Positions 9,174 through 17,043 of a DNA stretch of 64,000 nt are shown here, in pieces. Made by a program: the position numbers and the translations under genes. Under the pieces are notes generated by a model. It did no database searches and was not told where the DNA came from. It saw nothing but the letters and a program-made list of their open reading frames with translations. Origin of the DNA: Arcobacter aquimarinus. Its GTDB lineage: Bacteria > Campylobacterota > Campylobacteria > Campylobacterales > Arcobacteraceae. Location: assembly GCF_013177635.1 (NCBI RefSeq), contig NZ_CP030944.1, positions 992,001 through 1,056,000 of the forward strand, written 5' to 3'. Numbering within the stretch: position 1 is the first letter of the stretch; each line of letters begins with the position of its first letter.

Positions 9174-9995
9174 ATGTCAAATCCAGAAATTGCGAACAAT
9201 ATAAAAACAGGAAAATTTAACACAAATTATCATGATTTAGGAGAAGGTGAGCCAATTATGTTTATTCATGGTTCAGGACCAGGTGTTTCAGCTTATGCAA
9301 ACTGGAGAGGTTCAATGCCTGTTTTAGCTGAAAAGTTCAGAGTTATTGCTCCTGATATGGTTGGGTTTGGTTACTCAGATAGACCTGAAGGTATTACATA
9401 TAATATGGATACTTGGGTTGCTCAAACTATTGATTTAATGGATGCTTTAGGGATTGAAAAAACAAATTTAGTTGGTAACTCTTTTGGTGGAGCTTTAGCT
9501 TTAGCTTTAACTATTAAATATCCAGAAAGATTTAACAAAGTTGTATTAATGGGTGCAGTTGGTGTTTATTTTGATTTAACTTATGGACTTGATAAAGCAT
9601 GGGGATATACTCCAAGTATTGAAAATATGAAAGAATTACTTGATATTTTTGCTTATGATAGAAGTATCGTAACTGATGACTTAGCAAAAATGAGATATGA
9701 AGCAAGTATTAGACCAGGATTCCAAGAATCTTTTGGTTCAATGTTTCCAGCTCCAAGACAAAATGGTGTTGATTCTATGATGAGTTGTGAAAATGACATC
9801 AAAAAAATTGATAAAGAGGTTTTAATCATACATGGAAGAGAAGATAAGGTTATACCTGTTCAAAATTCTATTAAATTAAACCAACTTATCTTAAAATCTC
9901 AATTACATATTTTTGGACAATGTGGACACTGGACACAAATTGAACATAAAGATAGATTTAACAATTTATTATTAAATTTCTTTAGCGAGAAATAA
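9174..9995 (+). CDS. dmpD: 2-hydroxymuconic semialdehyde hydrolase
   Basis: A 273-residue alpha/beta hydrolase, the usual length of DmpD/XylF. It hydrolyses the ring-cleavage product to 2-oxopent-4-enoate plus formate (or a carboxylate from alkylcatechols). The oxyanion segment is HGSGPGVSAYANWRG. The triad is Ser103 (GNSFGG), Asp224 (GREDKVIP) and His252 (CGHWTQIEH). It has a strong AAAAGGAG site. With the dehydrogenase branch also present, the operon can handle both catechol and 3-alkylcatechols, following known pathway logic. Confidence 0.94.
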   Translation: MSNPEIANNIKTGKFNTNYHDLGEGEPIMFIHGSGPGVSAYANWRGSMPVLAEKFRVIAPDMVGFGYSDRPEGITYNMDTWVAQTIDLMDALGIEKTNLVGNSFGGALALALTIKYPERFNKVVLMGAVGVYFDLTYGLDKAWGYTPSIENMKELLDIFAYDRSIVTDDLAKMRYEASIRPGFQESFGSMFPAPRQNGVDSMMSCENDIKKIDKEVLIIHGREDKVIPVQNSIKLNQLILKSQLHIFGQCGHWTQIEHKDRFNNLLLNFFSEK

Positions 9996-10007
9996 AAAAG
10001 GTAGAAA

Positions 10008-10946
10008 ATGAGATTTTTAATTCTGGGTGCTGGTGGTATCGGCTCTTATTTTGGTGCAAGATTAATCGACGCAGGACATGATGTAATTTTTGTTGCAAGA
10101 GGAAAGCAATTAGAAGCTTTACAGCAAAAAAAGTTGAAGTTGCAGCACCCAGAATTTTCTTTTTTTAAGAGAGTTGTTTCCTATAATATTGATGAAATCA
10201 AAAAAATTCAACTACAAAATTTTGATGCTGTTTTGATTGCCACTAAGTCAACTTCAACTTTATCTTTAGCAAATGACTTAAAAGAATGGTTTGCTAATAA
10301 AAAACAGATTCCTTATATTATCTCTTTACAAAATGGAGTAGATAATGAAGAAATCCTTTCTACACATTTAGACAAAACCCATATTATTGCAGGACTTACA
10401 AGAAAAATCGGCGCTCATATTGTAAGTCCTGCTGTTATTACTGCAACAGGAACTGCTGAAACTATTTTAGGTGCAATTGAGCCAACAAAATCTAATGAGA
10501 GTTTTTTAAATGAATTAAAAGAAGTTTTTAATGATGCAAAAATCCCAACACAAATTTCAGAAAATATAAATGTAGAACTTTGGAAAAAACTTATTATAAA
10601 TAATGGTGTAAATGCAATTTGTGCATTATTAAAAGAAAAAACAGGTGAAATCATGCACCATGAAAAACTATCAAAAATCGTTTATGGTCTTATGAGTGAA
10701 ACAGCAATTGCAGCTTTAAATAAAGGAATAAATATTTCTAAAAATGAGATAGATGATATGTTTGATTTGATTACAAATTTTGATTCAATAAAACCATCTA
10801 TGTTAGTAGATGTTGAAAATAATAGAGAATTAGAGTTAGATGAAATTTGTACAGTTGTGATAAAAAATTGTGAAGCCCAAGGATTAGATGCCCCTTATAC
10901 AAGAACAATTTCTACTATTTTAGAATATGTTTATTATAAAAAGTAG
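10008..10946 (+). CDS. Ketopantoate-reductase (PanE/ApbA) family oxidoreductase
   Basis: A 312-residue NAD(P)-dependent reductase. The N-terminal Rossmann motif is LILGAGGIGSYFGA; ISLQNGVDNEE and ELWKKLIINNGVNAICAL supply the Asn and Lys of the family active site. PanE reduces 2-dehydropantoate to pantoate for CoA synthesis. Here the gene is 12 bases after the hydrolase in a catabolic operon, so it may instead reduce a 2-oxo acid of the pathway. That alternative rests on context only. AAAAGGTAG precedes ATG 10008. Confidence 0.82.
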   Translation: MRFLILGAGGIGSYFGARLIDAGHDVIFVARGKQLEALQQKKLKLQHPEFSFFKRVVSYNIDEIKKIQLQNFDAVLIATKSTSTLSLANDLKEWFANKKQIPYIISLQNGVDNEEILSTHLDKTHIIAGLTRKIGAHIVSPAVITATGTAETILGAIEPTKSNESFLNELKEVFNDAKIPTQISENINVELWKKLIINNGVNAICALLKEKTGEIMHHEKLSKIVYGLMSETAIAALNKGINISKNEIDDMFDLITNFDSIKPSMLVDVENNRELELDEICTVVIKNCEAQGLDAPYTRTISTILEYVYYKK

Positions 10947-10955
10947 TTTTTTCTA

Positions 10956-11834
10956 ATGTTTTTAAAAATAATAGAGATTATTTTTCCTGTTTTGATTATT
11001 GCATTAATTGGATATTTTTATGCAAAAAAAGAAAAAATTAGTATGGATATACCAAATAAAATAAATCTTGAAGTTTTTATTCCTATTTTAGTTTTTTATG
11101 CAATTAGTGAAAAATTACCATCAATTACAACTTTAGGTACTTTTTCACTAGGTGCTGTTATTGTAGTTTTAGGTTCTGGAATTATTTTATATCCAATAAC
11201 TAAATTATTAGGTGTTAATCCAAGAACTTTTCTTCCTTCAATGATGTTTAATAATTCCATAAATTTAGGGCTTCCTTTGGCATTATTTGCTTTTGGTGAA
11301 GAGGCAATGGCTTTGATAATAGCCTTGTCGATAGTGCAAATAGTAGGGCAATTTACAATAGCAGTTGTTATGTATGGTGGAGTTGCAAAAATTAGTGAAC
11401 TTCTTAAAAATCCTGTTATATTAGCAACATTTTTTGGATTAATATTTAATTATTATAATCTTCATTTACCACAAATTTTAATAGAGCCTTTAAAAATGTT
11501 ATCTCAAATATCTATACCTTTGGTTTTATTTGCATTAGGTGTTAGATTATCAACTATTGAGTTTAGTCATTGGAAAATAGGCTTAATTGGTGCTATATTA
11601 TGTCCACTTTCTGGTATTTTAATGGCATTAGTTGCGATTTATATTTTTGATTATACACCACTTCAAACAAGTTTAATAATTTTATTTGGAGCATTGCCAC
11701 CTGCTGTTGTAAATTCATTAATGGCAGAAAAATATGGATATGATTCTAGTGTAGTTGCTTCTTTAGTTGCTGTTGGTAATCTTTTTAGTTTGATTGTTAT
11801 ACCAATAGTGCTTTATTTTTTGTTTATTGTTTAA
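10956..11834 (+). CDS. AEC (auxin efflux carrier) family transporter
   Basis: A 292-residue inner-membrane protein with about ten hydrophobic segments and the AEC features NNSINLGLPLALFAFG (first half) and PLVLFALGVRLS (second half). The family moves malate, malonate and other organic acids. It is the last gene of the operon, nine bases after the reductase, so it may carry an acid or aromatic substrate of the pathway. The direction of transport is unknown. A hairpin at 11851 separates it from the convergent porin gene. Confidence 0.85.
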   Translation: MFLKIIEIIFPVLIIALIGYFYAKKEKISMDIPNKINLEVFIPILVFYAISEKLPSITTLGTFSLGAVIVVLGSGIILYPITKLLGVNPRTFLPSMMFNNSINLGLPLALFAFGEEAMALIIALSIVQIVGQFTIAVVMYGGVAKISELLKNPVILATFFGLIFNYYNLHLPQILIEPLKMLSQISIPLVLFALGVRLSTIEFSHWKIGLIGAILCPLSGILMALVAIYIFDYTPLQTSLIILFGALPPAVVNSLMAEKYGYDSSVVASLVAVGNLFSLIVIPIVLYFLFIV

Positions 11835-11850
11835 TAATTTTAATAATAAA

Positions 11851-11876
11851 AATCCTCCTTTTATAGAAGGAGGATT
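11851..11876 (-). terminator. Terminator between the meta operon and porin gene
   Basis: Perfect ten-base stem AATCCTCCTT / AAGGAGGATT with a TTATAG loop. Read on the minus strand it is followed by TTTTTATTATT, so it best serves the porin gene. It may also stop the plus-strand operon, although no T-run follows on that side. Confidence 0.75.
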
Positions 11877-11911
11877 GAATAAAGTTAAATTTTAGGAGAG
11901 ATAAAATTTAC

Positions 11912-13129
11912 TTAAAATTTATATGACAAATAAACTCTTGCAACATCAGTATTTTTCTCTTCTATTCCAGCAGGAATAATCGTATGTTCAGTTTCAACAT
12001 GTTCATAATTAACTTTTAGCAAGAAATTTTCATAAAATGGATAAATAGCCATTGCCCCAACAGCACTAACATCACCTAATCCACCATTAGACCAAGAATA
12101 ACCAGCGTAAGCTATAGTAGTAATATCATAAACAGGAACTATCAAACCACCAACTAATGTATCAGTATTAGCTCTTGTAGGAACTCCTCCTCCATTTACA
12201 GGCATTGCTGTAAATGCTGTATCAGTTGTTCCAGCTCCAGCCCCTAAATTTACATCACCATCTTTTGTGCTTGAATTAAAAGCTACAAGATAGCCTAATT
12301 TTCCTATTCCTAGTGCACCTTGAGCTTTAATTCCGTATAATTCACCATCTTCTAAAGTAGAACCTTTTGATTCATCTTTTGATGATAAATATTGTGCTGA
12401 AATAGTATGAGTACCAATTTTATAATCAGCTTGTAAATAAATATTATTTCTATCATTATTTGAATTAGTTGCATTAACATCTAAATATTGAGCTTGTAAT
12501 TCAAGATTTTCAACAGAATTATTTTTTACATATAAAGTATAAGCACCATCTTCAAAGTCATTAAATTTACCAATATCTGTATTTCCATCTGTTTTAGCCT
12601 GATATTTATCAACATATCCAGCAACAATAGTAGTATTAGGAATATCACTATTTGTTAACAAATAAGCTTCAAAAGAGTCTTTTAATAGACTTTCTGAAGA
12701 TTTACCATCAATTGCTGTACTAACTAAAGGAGTATAAATATATTGTCTACCAGCTTTTACACTTGTATTTGATAATTTATAATCTAAATAAGCTTCAGAT
12801 AAAACTCCTCCTGATGCATTTAAGTCAGAGCTAAAAACATTATTTTTATTTCTATCATCAATTACATGGGAAGCCTGAAAAGTAGCTCCAGCAGAAAAAC
12901 CATAAAAATCAGCAGTAATAAAACCTAAACTACCACCAATAGTTGAGATATTATCTGTTTTTGAGTTTCCTAAAAAATTAGAACTTGAATAAACTGATTT
13001 GATTTCTCCTTTTATTTTTCCATTAGTAAAAGCATCAGCTAAAGTTTCATTTGCACTAAGACATGTGGGAAATGAAGCCATTGAAAGAGCGGTAACAAAA
13101 CTTAATTTAGTAATATTTTTCATAATCAT
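11912..13129 (-). CDS. OprD-like outer-membrane porin
   Basis: A 405-residue protein with a signal peptide (cleavage predicted after FPTCLSA), alternating beta-strand character and a C-terminal aromatic ending (YLSYKF), the signature of a beta-barrel recognised by the BAM machine. Its pattern resembles OprD-type porins of Campylobacterota, which take up small organic acids and aromatics. The gene has the GCGA tandem element in its promoter and lies next to the meta operon, so uptake of that pathway's substrate is a reasonable inference. I kept ATG 13129; ATG 13123 is also possible behind AAAGGATGATT. Confidence 0.8.
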   Translation of the reverse strand: MIMKNITKLSFVTALSMASFPTCLSANETLADAFTNGKIKGEIKSVYSSSNFLGNSKTDNISTIGGSLGFITADFYGFSAGATFQASHVIDDRNKNNVFSSDLNASGGVLSEAYLDYKLSNTSVKAGRQYIYTPLVSTAIDGKSSESLLKDSFEAYLLTNSDIPNTTIVAGYVDKYQAKTDGNTDIGKFNDFEDGAYTLYVKNNSVENLELQAQYLDVNATNSNNDRNNIYLQADYKIGTHTISAQYLSSKDESKGSTLEDGELYGIKAQGALGIGKLGYLVAFNSSTKDGDVNLGAGAGTTDTAFTAMPVNGGGVPTRANTDTLVGGLIVPVYDITTIAYAGYSWSNGGLGDVSAVGAMAIYPFYENFLLKVNYEHVETEHTIIPAGIEEKNTDVARVYLSYKF

Positions 13130-13168
13130 CCTTTTTTTAATATGTATTCAAAGCTTATTAAAATTGAA

Positions 13169-13183
13169 TCGCGAAATAATCGC
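13169..13183 (-). promoter_or_regulatory. Tandem GCGA operator upstream of the porin gene
   Basis: On the minus strand GCGA at 13183-13180 is repeated at 13172-13169, again an 11-bp period (GCGATTATTTCGCGATT). The match to the meta operon and pheA-like promoters is clear for the boxes. The -10 is weaker here: TAATAA starts 8 bases later, or TAAGCT 11 bases later. The element lies in the 59-base gap after the pheA-like gene, so the porin can have its own promoter. Confidence 0.5.
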
Positions 13184-13188
13184 AATTT

Positions 13189-14226
13189 TTATATATCTTC
13201 AATTTGTTTCATATAAGAGCCTAAAACTTTTATATGTGAATTATGCTTTTTAATGATTTTTTGTACTTCTTTATCATTTTTATCTCCTTCAAACTCTATA
13301 AAAAAAGTAGAAATACCTTTTACAATATGTGATTTGATTTTATTTAGATTTATTTTTGCTTTTTTAAAATCATTTAAAAAATTGATTAAACTTCCTTGCG
13401 TATTTGGCAGTTTAACAATAATAGAAGTTTTAGTATTATCATTTCTTTCGTTTTCAAATTTACTTATGATTAAAAATCTAGTTTTATTATCTTTTTTATC
13501 TTCAATAGATTCAAATAAAATAGGAATATTATGAGTTTTTGCAGCAAGTTTTGAGCAAATAGCAGCACTATTTGGTGTTTGAGCTGCAAGTTTAGCAGCT
13601 TTTGTTGTCGAGTCTACATATTCGTATTTTACTTCATTTAAATGATAGTTTTCTAAAAAAATTGAACATTGGTCAAACGCAATATCTTTAGAGTAAATGA
13701 TTTTTATATCTTGAGTTTTTGAACAGTTACTTACAAGAGTATGATGTATATCTAAAACAGTTTCTCCTATGATATTTAAATTGTAATTATCAAAACAATT
13801 TATTGTATCACCAACTATTCCATTTGAACTATTTTCAATAGGAACTATGCCATATTTAGCTCTTCCTTCTTCTACTTCAAAAAAAATATTTTTAATTGAA
13901 TTAACTGAATAATAGTTATTATTTATTCCAAACAGATTTATAGATGCTTCGTGAGTATAGCTTCCTTCAGGACCTAAATAAACAATTTTTTCATTGTCGT
14001 AAAAAAAAGAGTTAGAATATATTTCATTGAATACTTGATTTATGTATTTAGTATCTAGTTTTTTATAGTTATTTAGATTTAATTTTTCTAATAATTTTTG
14101 TTTAATTAAAAATGAGTTTAAAGAAGGCTCATTTTCTAATAAGATATTCTTTTTATTTAAAAGTTCTAAAATTTTTTCATTTATTGAACATAGTTTTTTT
14201 AAATTCTTTTCTTTATTTTCAAGCAT
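13189..14226 (-). CDS. pheA: PheA-like prephenate dehydratase with vestigial chorismate mutase
   Basis: A 345-residue protein. Residues about 1-75 align in pattern with an AroQ chorismate mutase but contain no arginine: LLNKR-type and RE-type motifs read LLNKK and IKQK. The prephenate dehydratase domain (about 80-260) looks intact: YLGPEGSYTHEAS, VPIENSSNGIVGD and the catalytic TRF in NKTRFLII. A C-terminal ACT domain ends in VLGSY, but the Phe-binding ESRP motif reads KSHI. So dehydratase activity is likely, mutase activity and phenylalanine feedback doubtful. Its promoter matches that of the meta operon, suggesting a paralogue tied to aromatic metabolism. Whether another pheA exists lies outside the window. 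Confidence 0.8.
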   Translation of the reverse strand: MLENKEKNLKKLCSINEKILELLNKKNILLENEPSLNSFLIKQKLLEKLNLNNYKKLDTKYINQVFNEIYSNSFFYDNEKIVYLGPEGSYTHEASINLFGINNNYYSVNSIKNIFFEVEEGRAKYGIVPIENSSNGIVGDTINCFDNYNLNIIGETVLDIHHTLVSNCSKTQDIKIIYSKDIAFDQCSIFLENYHLNEVKYEYVDSTTKAAKLAAQTPNSAAICSKLAAKTHNIPILFESIEDKKDNKTRFLIISKFENERNDNTKTSIIVKLPNTQGSLINFLNDFKKAKINLNKIKSHIVKGISTFFIEFEGDKNDKEVQKIIKKHNSHIKVLGSYMKQIEDI

Positions 14227-14259
14227 ATTTTCCCTTAATAATTATCTATAGTTTTTTTT

Positions 14260-14291
14260 ACTATACAGGAAAAAAATCGTAAAAAAATCGC
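14260..14291 (-). promoter_or_regulatory. Predicted operator/promoter of the pheA-like gene
   Basis: On the minus strand: GCGA (14291-14288), seven bases, ACGA (14280-14277), eleven bases, TATAGT (14265-14260). The spacing equals that at 1133-1164 base for base. It sits in the 122-base gap between the kinase and the pheA-like gene. Confidence 0.55.
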
Positions 14292-14348
14292 TTATTTAGA
14301 ATTTTTTTAATTCTTGTAAATAAAATATTTAAACTTTGCTAAATATTA

Positions 14349-16247
14349 TTAAAAAACAATTTTAAAAGTTGCCCCCTTTTGATTATTAAAAACTTCAATT
14401 GTACCATCAAGATTATTTTCTACTAAAATTTTACACATAGTAAGTCCCATACCATTTCCATTTTCTTTTTCACTTACGAAAACTTCAAATATTTTATTTA
14501 TAGGAGTTATATCTATTCCTCCACCGTTATCTTCTATTTTAAGTACTATTTTTTCATTTTTTTTTGATATAGAAATGATTATTTTGCCTTGTAAAATTTT
14601 TCTTTGTTTAATAATATCCAAGGCATTGTCAATAATAATTAGACAAACATTAGCAAAAGCATTTTTATGTCCAAAAAATTCGATTTCTTCACTTAAGTTT
14701 TTTTCAATAGAACAATCAGAATACATTGTTTTTGCACTTAGCAAATTTATAATATTTTCTATTTCTTTTGATAAATTAAATCTTGTTTTTTGATTTGAAT
14801 TGAGATAAAAATTATTAAATTCAGTTATTGAATTTTGCATAAAATTAAGACTTTCTCTCATTGATATTATTATCTCATTTAATTCATTTTTTAATTTATC
14901 ATCTCTCTTCCAAAGTGTTGCTTCCATTTGGGTTAAAAGACTTCCTAATCTTGAAATTGGTATTTTCCATTGGTGAGAGAGATTTCCTATAGTTCTTCCT
15001 ATTGCTGAAAAACCAGATTGAGTAACTAGAAGCTTTTGATTCATTTCGGTATTTTCTTTGAGAGTCTTAAATTTTTTTCCAAGAGCTAAAGATAAAAAAG
15101 TTACATCGAAAAGCATACCAAGAGCTACAATATACATTGATAAAAGGTTTGTTTCTTCATTTACTATGATTCCACTAAACTGTTGATAAAATAAAGTAAT
15201 CAAAAATATTCCATGACCTAAAAAATAGTAAAAAGACCCCTCTATTTTTTTTCTTAATCCATAAATAGCAACCCCAAATACAAATAACAAAATAAATAAA
15301 GATAGAGGTTTTGTAATAGTTCGTACAGTATTTATTATTTCCACATCAAAAAAAGAATAAATAAATAAAAACAACATCAAAAAAATGAAAATAAAAAGTA
15401 AAAATATAAATTTATGTATTAAAGGCATAGTTTTTTTAGTGTTAAAAAATAGCATTAAAAACCATAAAATACTCAGTAAACTAAGTTGAGATAAACTCCA
15501 ACTAACAGAATTAAAAATTATTGGATTAGAATAAAATTCAAATTGATAGAAAATCCCATTCGTAGAAAATTGGAACAATAATGCAGTTAATCCATGAAAA
15601 GAGTAAGCAATGTATTTAGTATTTTTCAAACTTGCATAAATTGAAATATTATAAATAATCAAAGATAATACAACCCCAAATAAGAGACCCCAGAATAAAG
15701 TATCATAGATAATAAACGACAAAAATTCATTATTATATGCGATAAACCAAGTTGCATCTATAACGCTTTTTGATTGTAGTTTTGAAATGATTGTATATTT
15801 TTTATTTTCTTTTAATTCTAAATTTATATTAGTAAATTTTGAAGAAATGAAATTTTGAGAGATAGTTCTATAATTACCTAAATTATGAGTTTTAATTAAA
15901 ACATTATCTTCAAAAATATACACATCTAAGATATTTATATTTATTTTTGGATTAATTAAAAGAATATTTTTATCTTTTTTACTATGAAGTTCTAATTTAC
16001 TCCAAACAGAACCTTTTACATAACCAAATGCTAGTTTTTGAGGTAAATAAAACTCTTCAAAAGGAAGATTTCTTATGTTGTATGTGTCATTTGAATCAAA
16101 AAGAACTTTAATCTCTTTATTTAAATTTTGATAATCTTTTAAGTCTGTAATTTCAAAAGCGAAAGAGTTTAAGCAAAAAAATATAAAAATAGTTATTACT
16201 CTTAAAAAATTATAAAACACGATAACCAATCCCAAATATACTTTCAA
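14349..16247 (-). CDS. 7TMR-DISM membrane sensor histidine kinase
   Basis: A 632-residue sensor kinase. A signal segment (to about residue 30) leads to a periplasmic DISMED2-like domain (about 35-170) and seven hydrophobic segments (about 178-390) of 7TMR-DISM type. A cytoplasmic kinase core follows, with His425 in NLSHQWKIP, an N box in IIIDNALDII, and G boxes EDNGGGI and NGMGLTMCK. DISM ectodomains are thought to bind carbohydrates or other small ligands. The gene overlaps the response-regulator gene by 38 bases. GTG 16220 would give a tidier signal peptide and an 11-base overlap. The pair forms one two-component system. Confidence 0.9.
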   Translation of the reverse strand: MKVYLGLVIVFYNFLRVITIFIFFCLNSFAFEITDLKDYQNLNKEIKVLFDSNDTYNIRNLPFEEFYLPQKLAFGYVKGSVWSKLELHSKKDKNILLINPKININILDVYIFEDNVLIKTHNLGNYRTISQNFISSKFTNINLELKENKKYTIISKLQSKSVIDATWFIAYNNEFLSFIIYDTLFWGLLFGVVLSLIIYNISIYASLKNTKYIAYSFHGLTALLFQFSTNGIFYQFEFYSNPIIFNSVSWSLSQLSLLSILWFLMLFFNTKKTMPLIHKFIFLLFIFIFLMLFLFIYSFFDVEIINTVRTITKPLSLFILLFVFGVAIYGLRKKIEGSFYYFLGHGIFLITLFYQQFSGIIVNEETNLLSMYIVALGMLFDVTFLSLALGKKFKTLKENTEMNQKLLVTQSGFSAIGRTIGNLSHQWKIPISRLGSLLTQMEATLWKRDDKLKNELNEIIISMRESLNFMQNSITEFNNFYLNSNQKTRFNLSKEIENIINLLSAKTMYSDCSIEKNLSEEIEFFGHKNAFANVCLIIIDNALDIIKQRKILQGKIIISISKKNEKIVLKIEDNGGGIDITPINKIFEVFVSEKENGNGMGLTMCKILVENNLDGTIEVFNNQKGATFKIVF

Positions 16248-16890
16248 CCAAATTTGTATTTAGTTTTTTTCTAAGTCGTAAAACCATATTTTTGATTGAT
16301 GGTAAGTTTACACTACTATTTTGACTATTAAATAGTTCATTTGTTATTACATCATAAGTTAAAACTTGATTTTTATTTGAAATTACTAACTCTAAAAAAA
16401 TTATTTCATTTTTAGTTAACTTAATTTCTTCATTATTATTTTTAAAAATAGTTTTTAATTGGCTATTATAAATTAAATTGTTATCAATGTGATGGATTAT
16501 ATCTTTTGATAATCTATTTGCACACTCTTCGAGAACTGTTTTTAATTCGTCAAAACTTATAGGTTTTGATAAAAAATCAATAGCTCCAACTTTCATAGCA
16601 TCTCTTAAATTCTGAATTTCTTGATAATTAGAAATCATAAAAATTAAGCTTTCCTGACTTTTTGCCCTAAAAGCTTTTGCTATTTCAATACCATTGTATT
16701 TTGGTAAATTTAAATCTAGAATTATAATATCAAAGTTTTTTTCTATTAAGTTCATAGCTTCCTGCCCATCTTGTAGTACAATAATATTATTAAAAAAAAC
16801 ACTTAGAACCTTTGAAATACTATCCCTGACAATAGGATCATCTTCCACATATAGAACTTTCTTATTTTTTAGTATTGATAATTTATTCAT
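16210..16890 (-). CDS. OmpR/PhoB-family response regulator
   Basis: A 226-residue regulator. The receiver domain has the acidic pair Asp17/Asp18, the phosphoacceptor Asp59 (IILDLNLP) and Lys109 (LSKPIS). The C-terminal winged helix (about 135-226) has LTKNEIIFLELV, the recognition-helix region SIKNMVLRLRKKL and the end GIGYRVL. Partner of the kinase immediately downstream. OmpR-type dimers bind heptamer direct repeats with an 11-bp period. Two such repeat families occur nearby: TGAGACT at 16963 and 18985, and GCGATT at 13169, 14277 and 1133. At least one is a plausible target. Confidence 0.92.
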   Translation of the reverse strand: MNKLSILKNKKVLYVEDDPIVRDSISKVLSVFFNNIIVLQDGQEAMNLIEKNFDIIILDLNLPKYNGIEIAKAFRAKSQESLIFMISNYQEIQNLRDAMKVGAIDFLSKPISFDELKTVLEECANRLSKDIIHHIDNNLIYNSQLKTIFKNNNEEIKLTKNEIIFLELVISNKNQVLTYDVITNELFNSQNSSVNLPSIKNMVLRLRKKLNTNLVESIFGIGYRVL

Positions 16891-16962
16891 TTATAACCAT
16901 TTATTTATTATTTTGGATGAGTGTATATTTCTAAATATAAAAAAAAACTTAAAAAAGAATAT

Positions 16963-16996
16963 TGAGACTAAAATGAGACTAAATTGCTTTTATAAA
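16963..16996 (+). promoter_or_regulatory. TGAGACT tandem boxes in the divergent regulator/receptor promoter
   Basis: Exact heptamers TGAGACT at 16963-16969 and 16974-16980 (11-bp period), then ten bases and a -10-like TATAAA (16991-16996). A looser copy, TGAGATA, lies at 17007-17013, three periods further on. The boxes sit in the 153-base divergent gap between the response-regulator and GGDEF-receptor genes, so they could act on either or both. Confidence 0.5.
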
Positions 16997-17043
16997 TTAA
17001 AACAATTGAGATAAAATAAAAGTTCAAAGATTACGGGAGTTTA

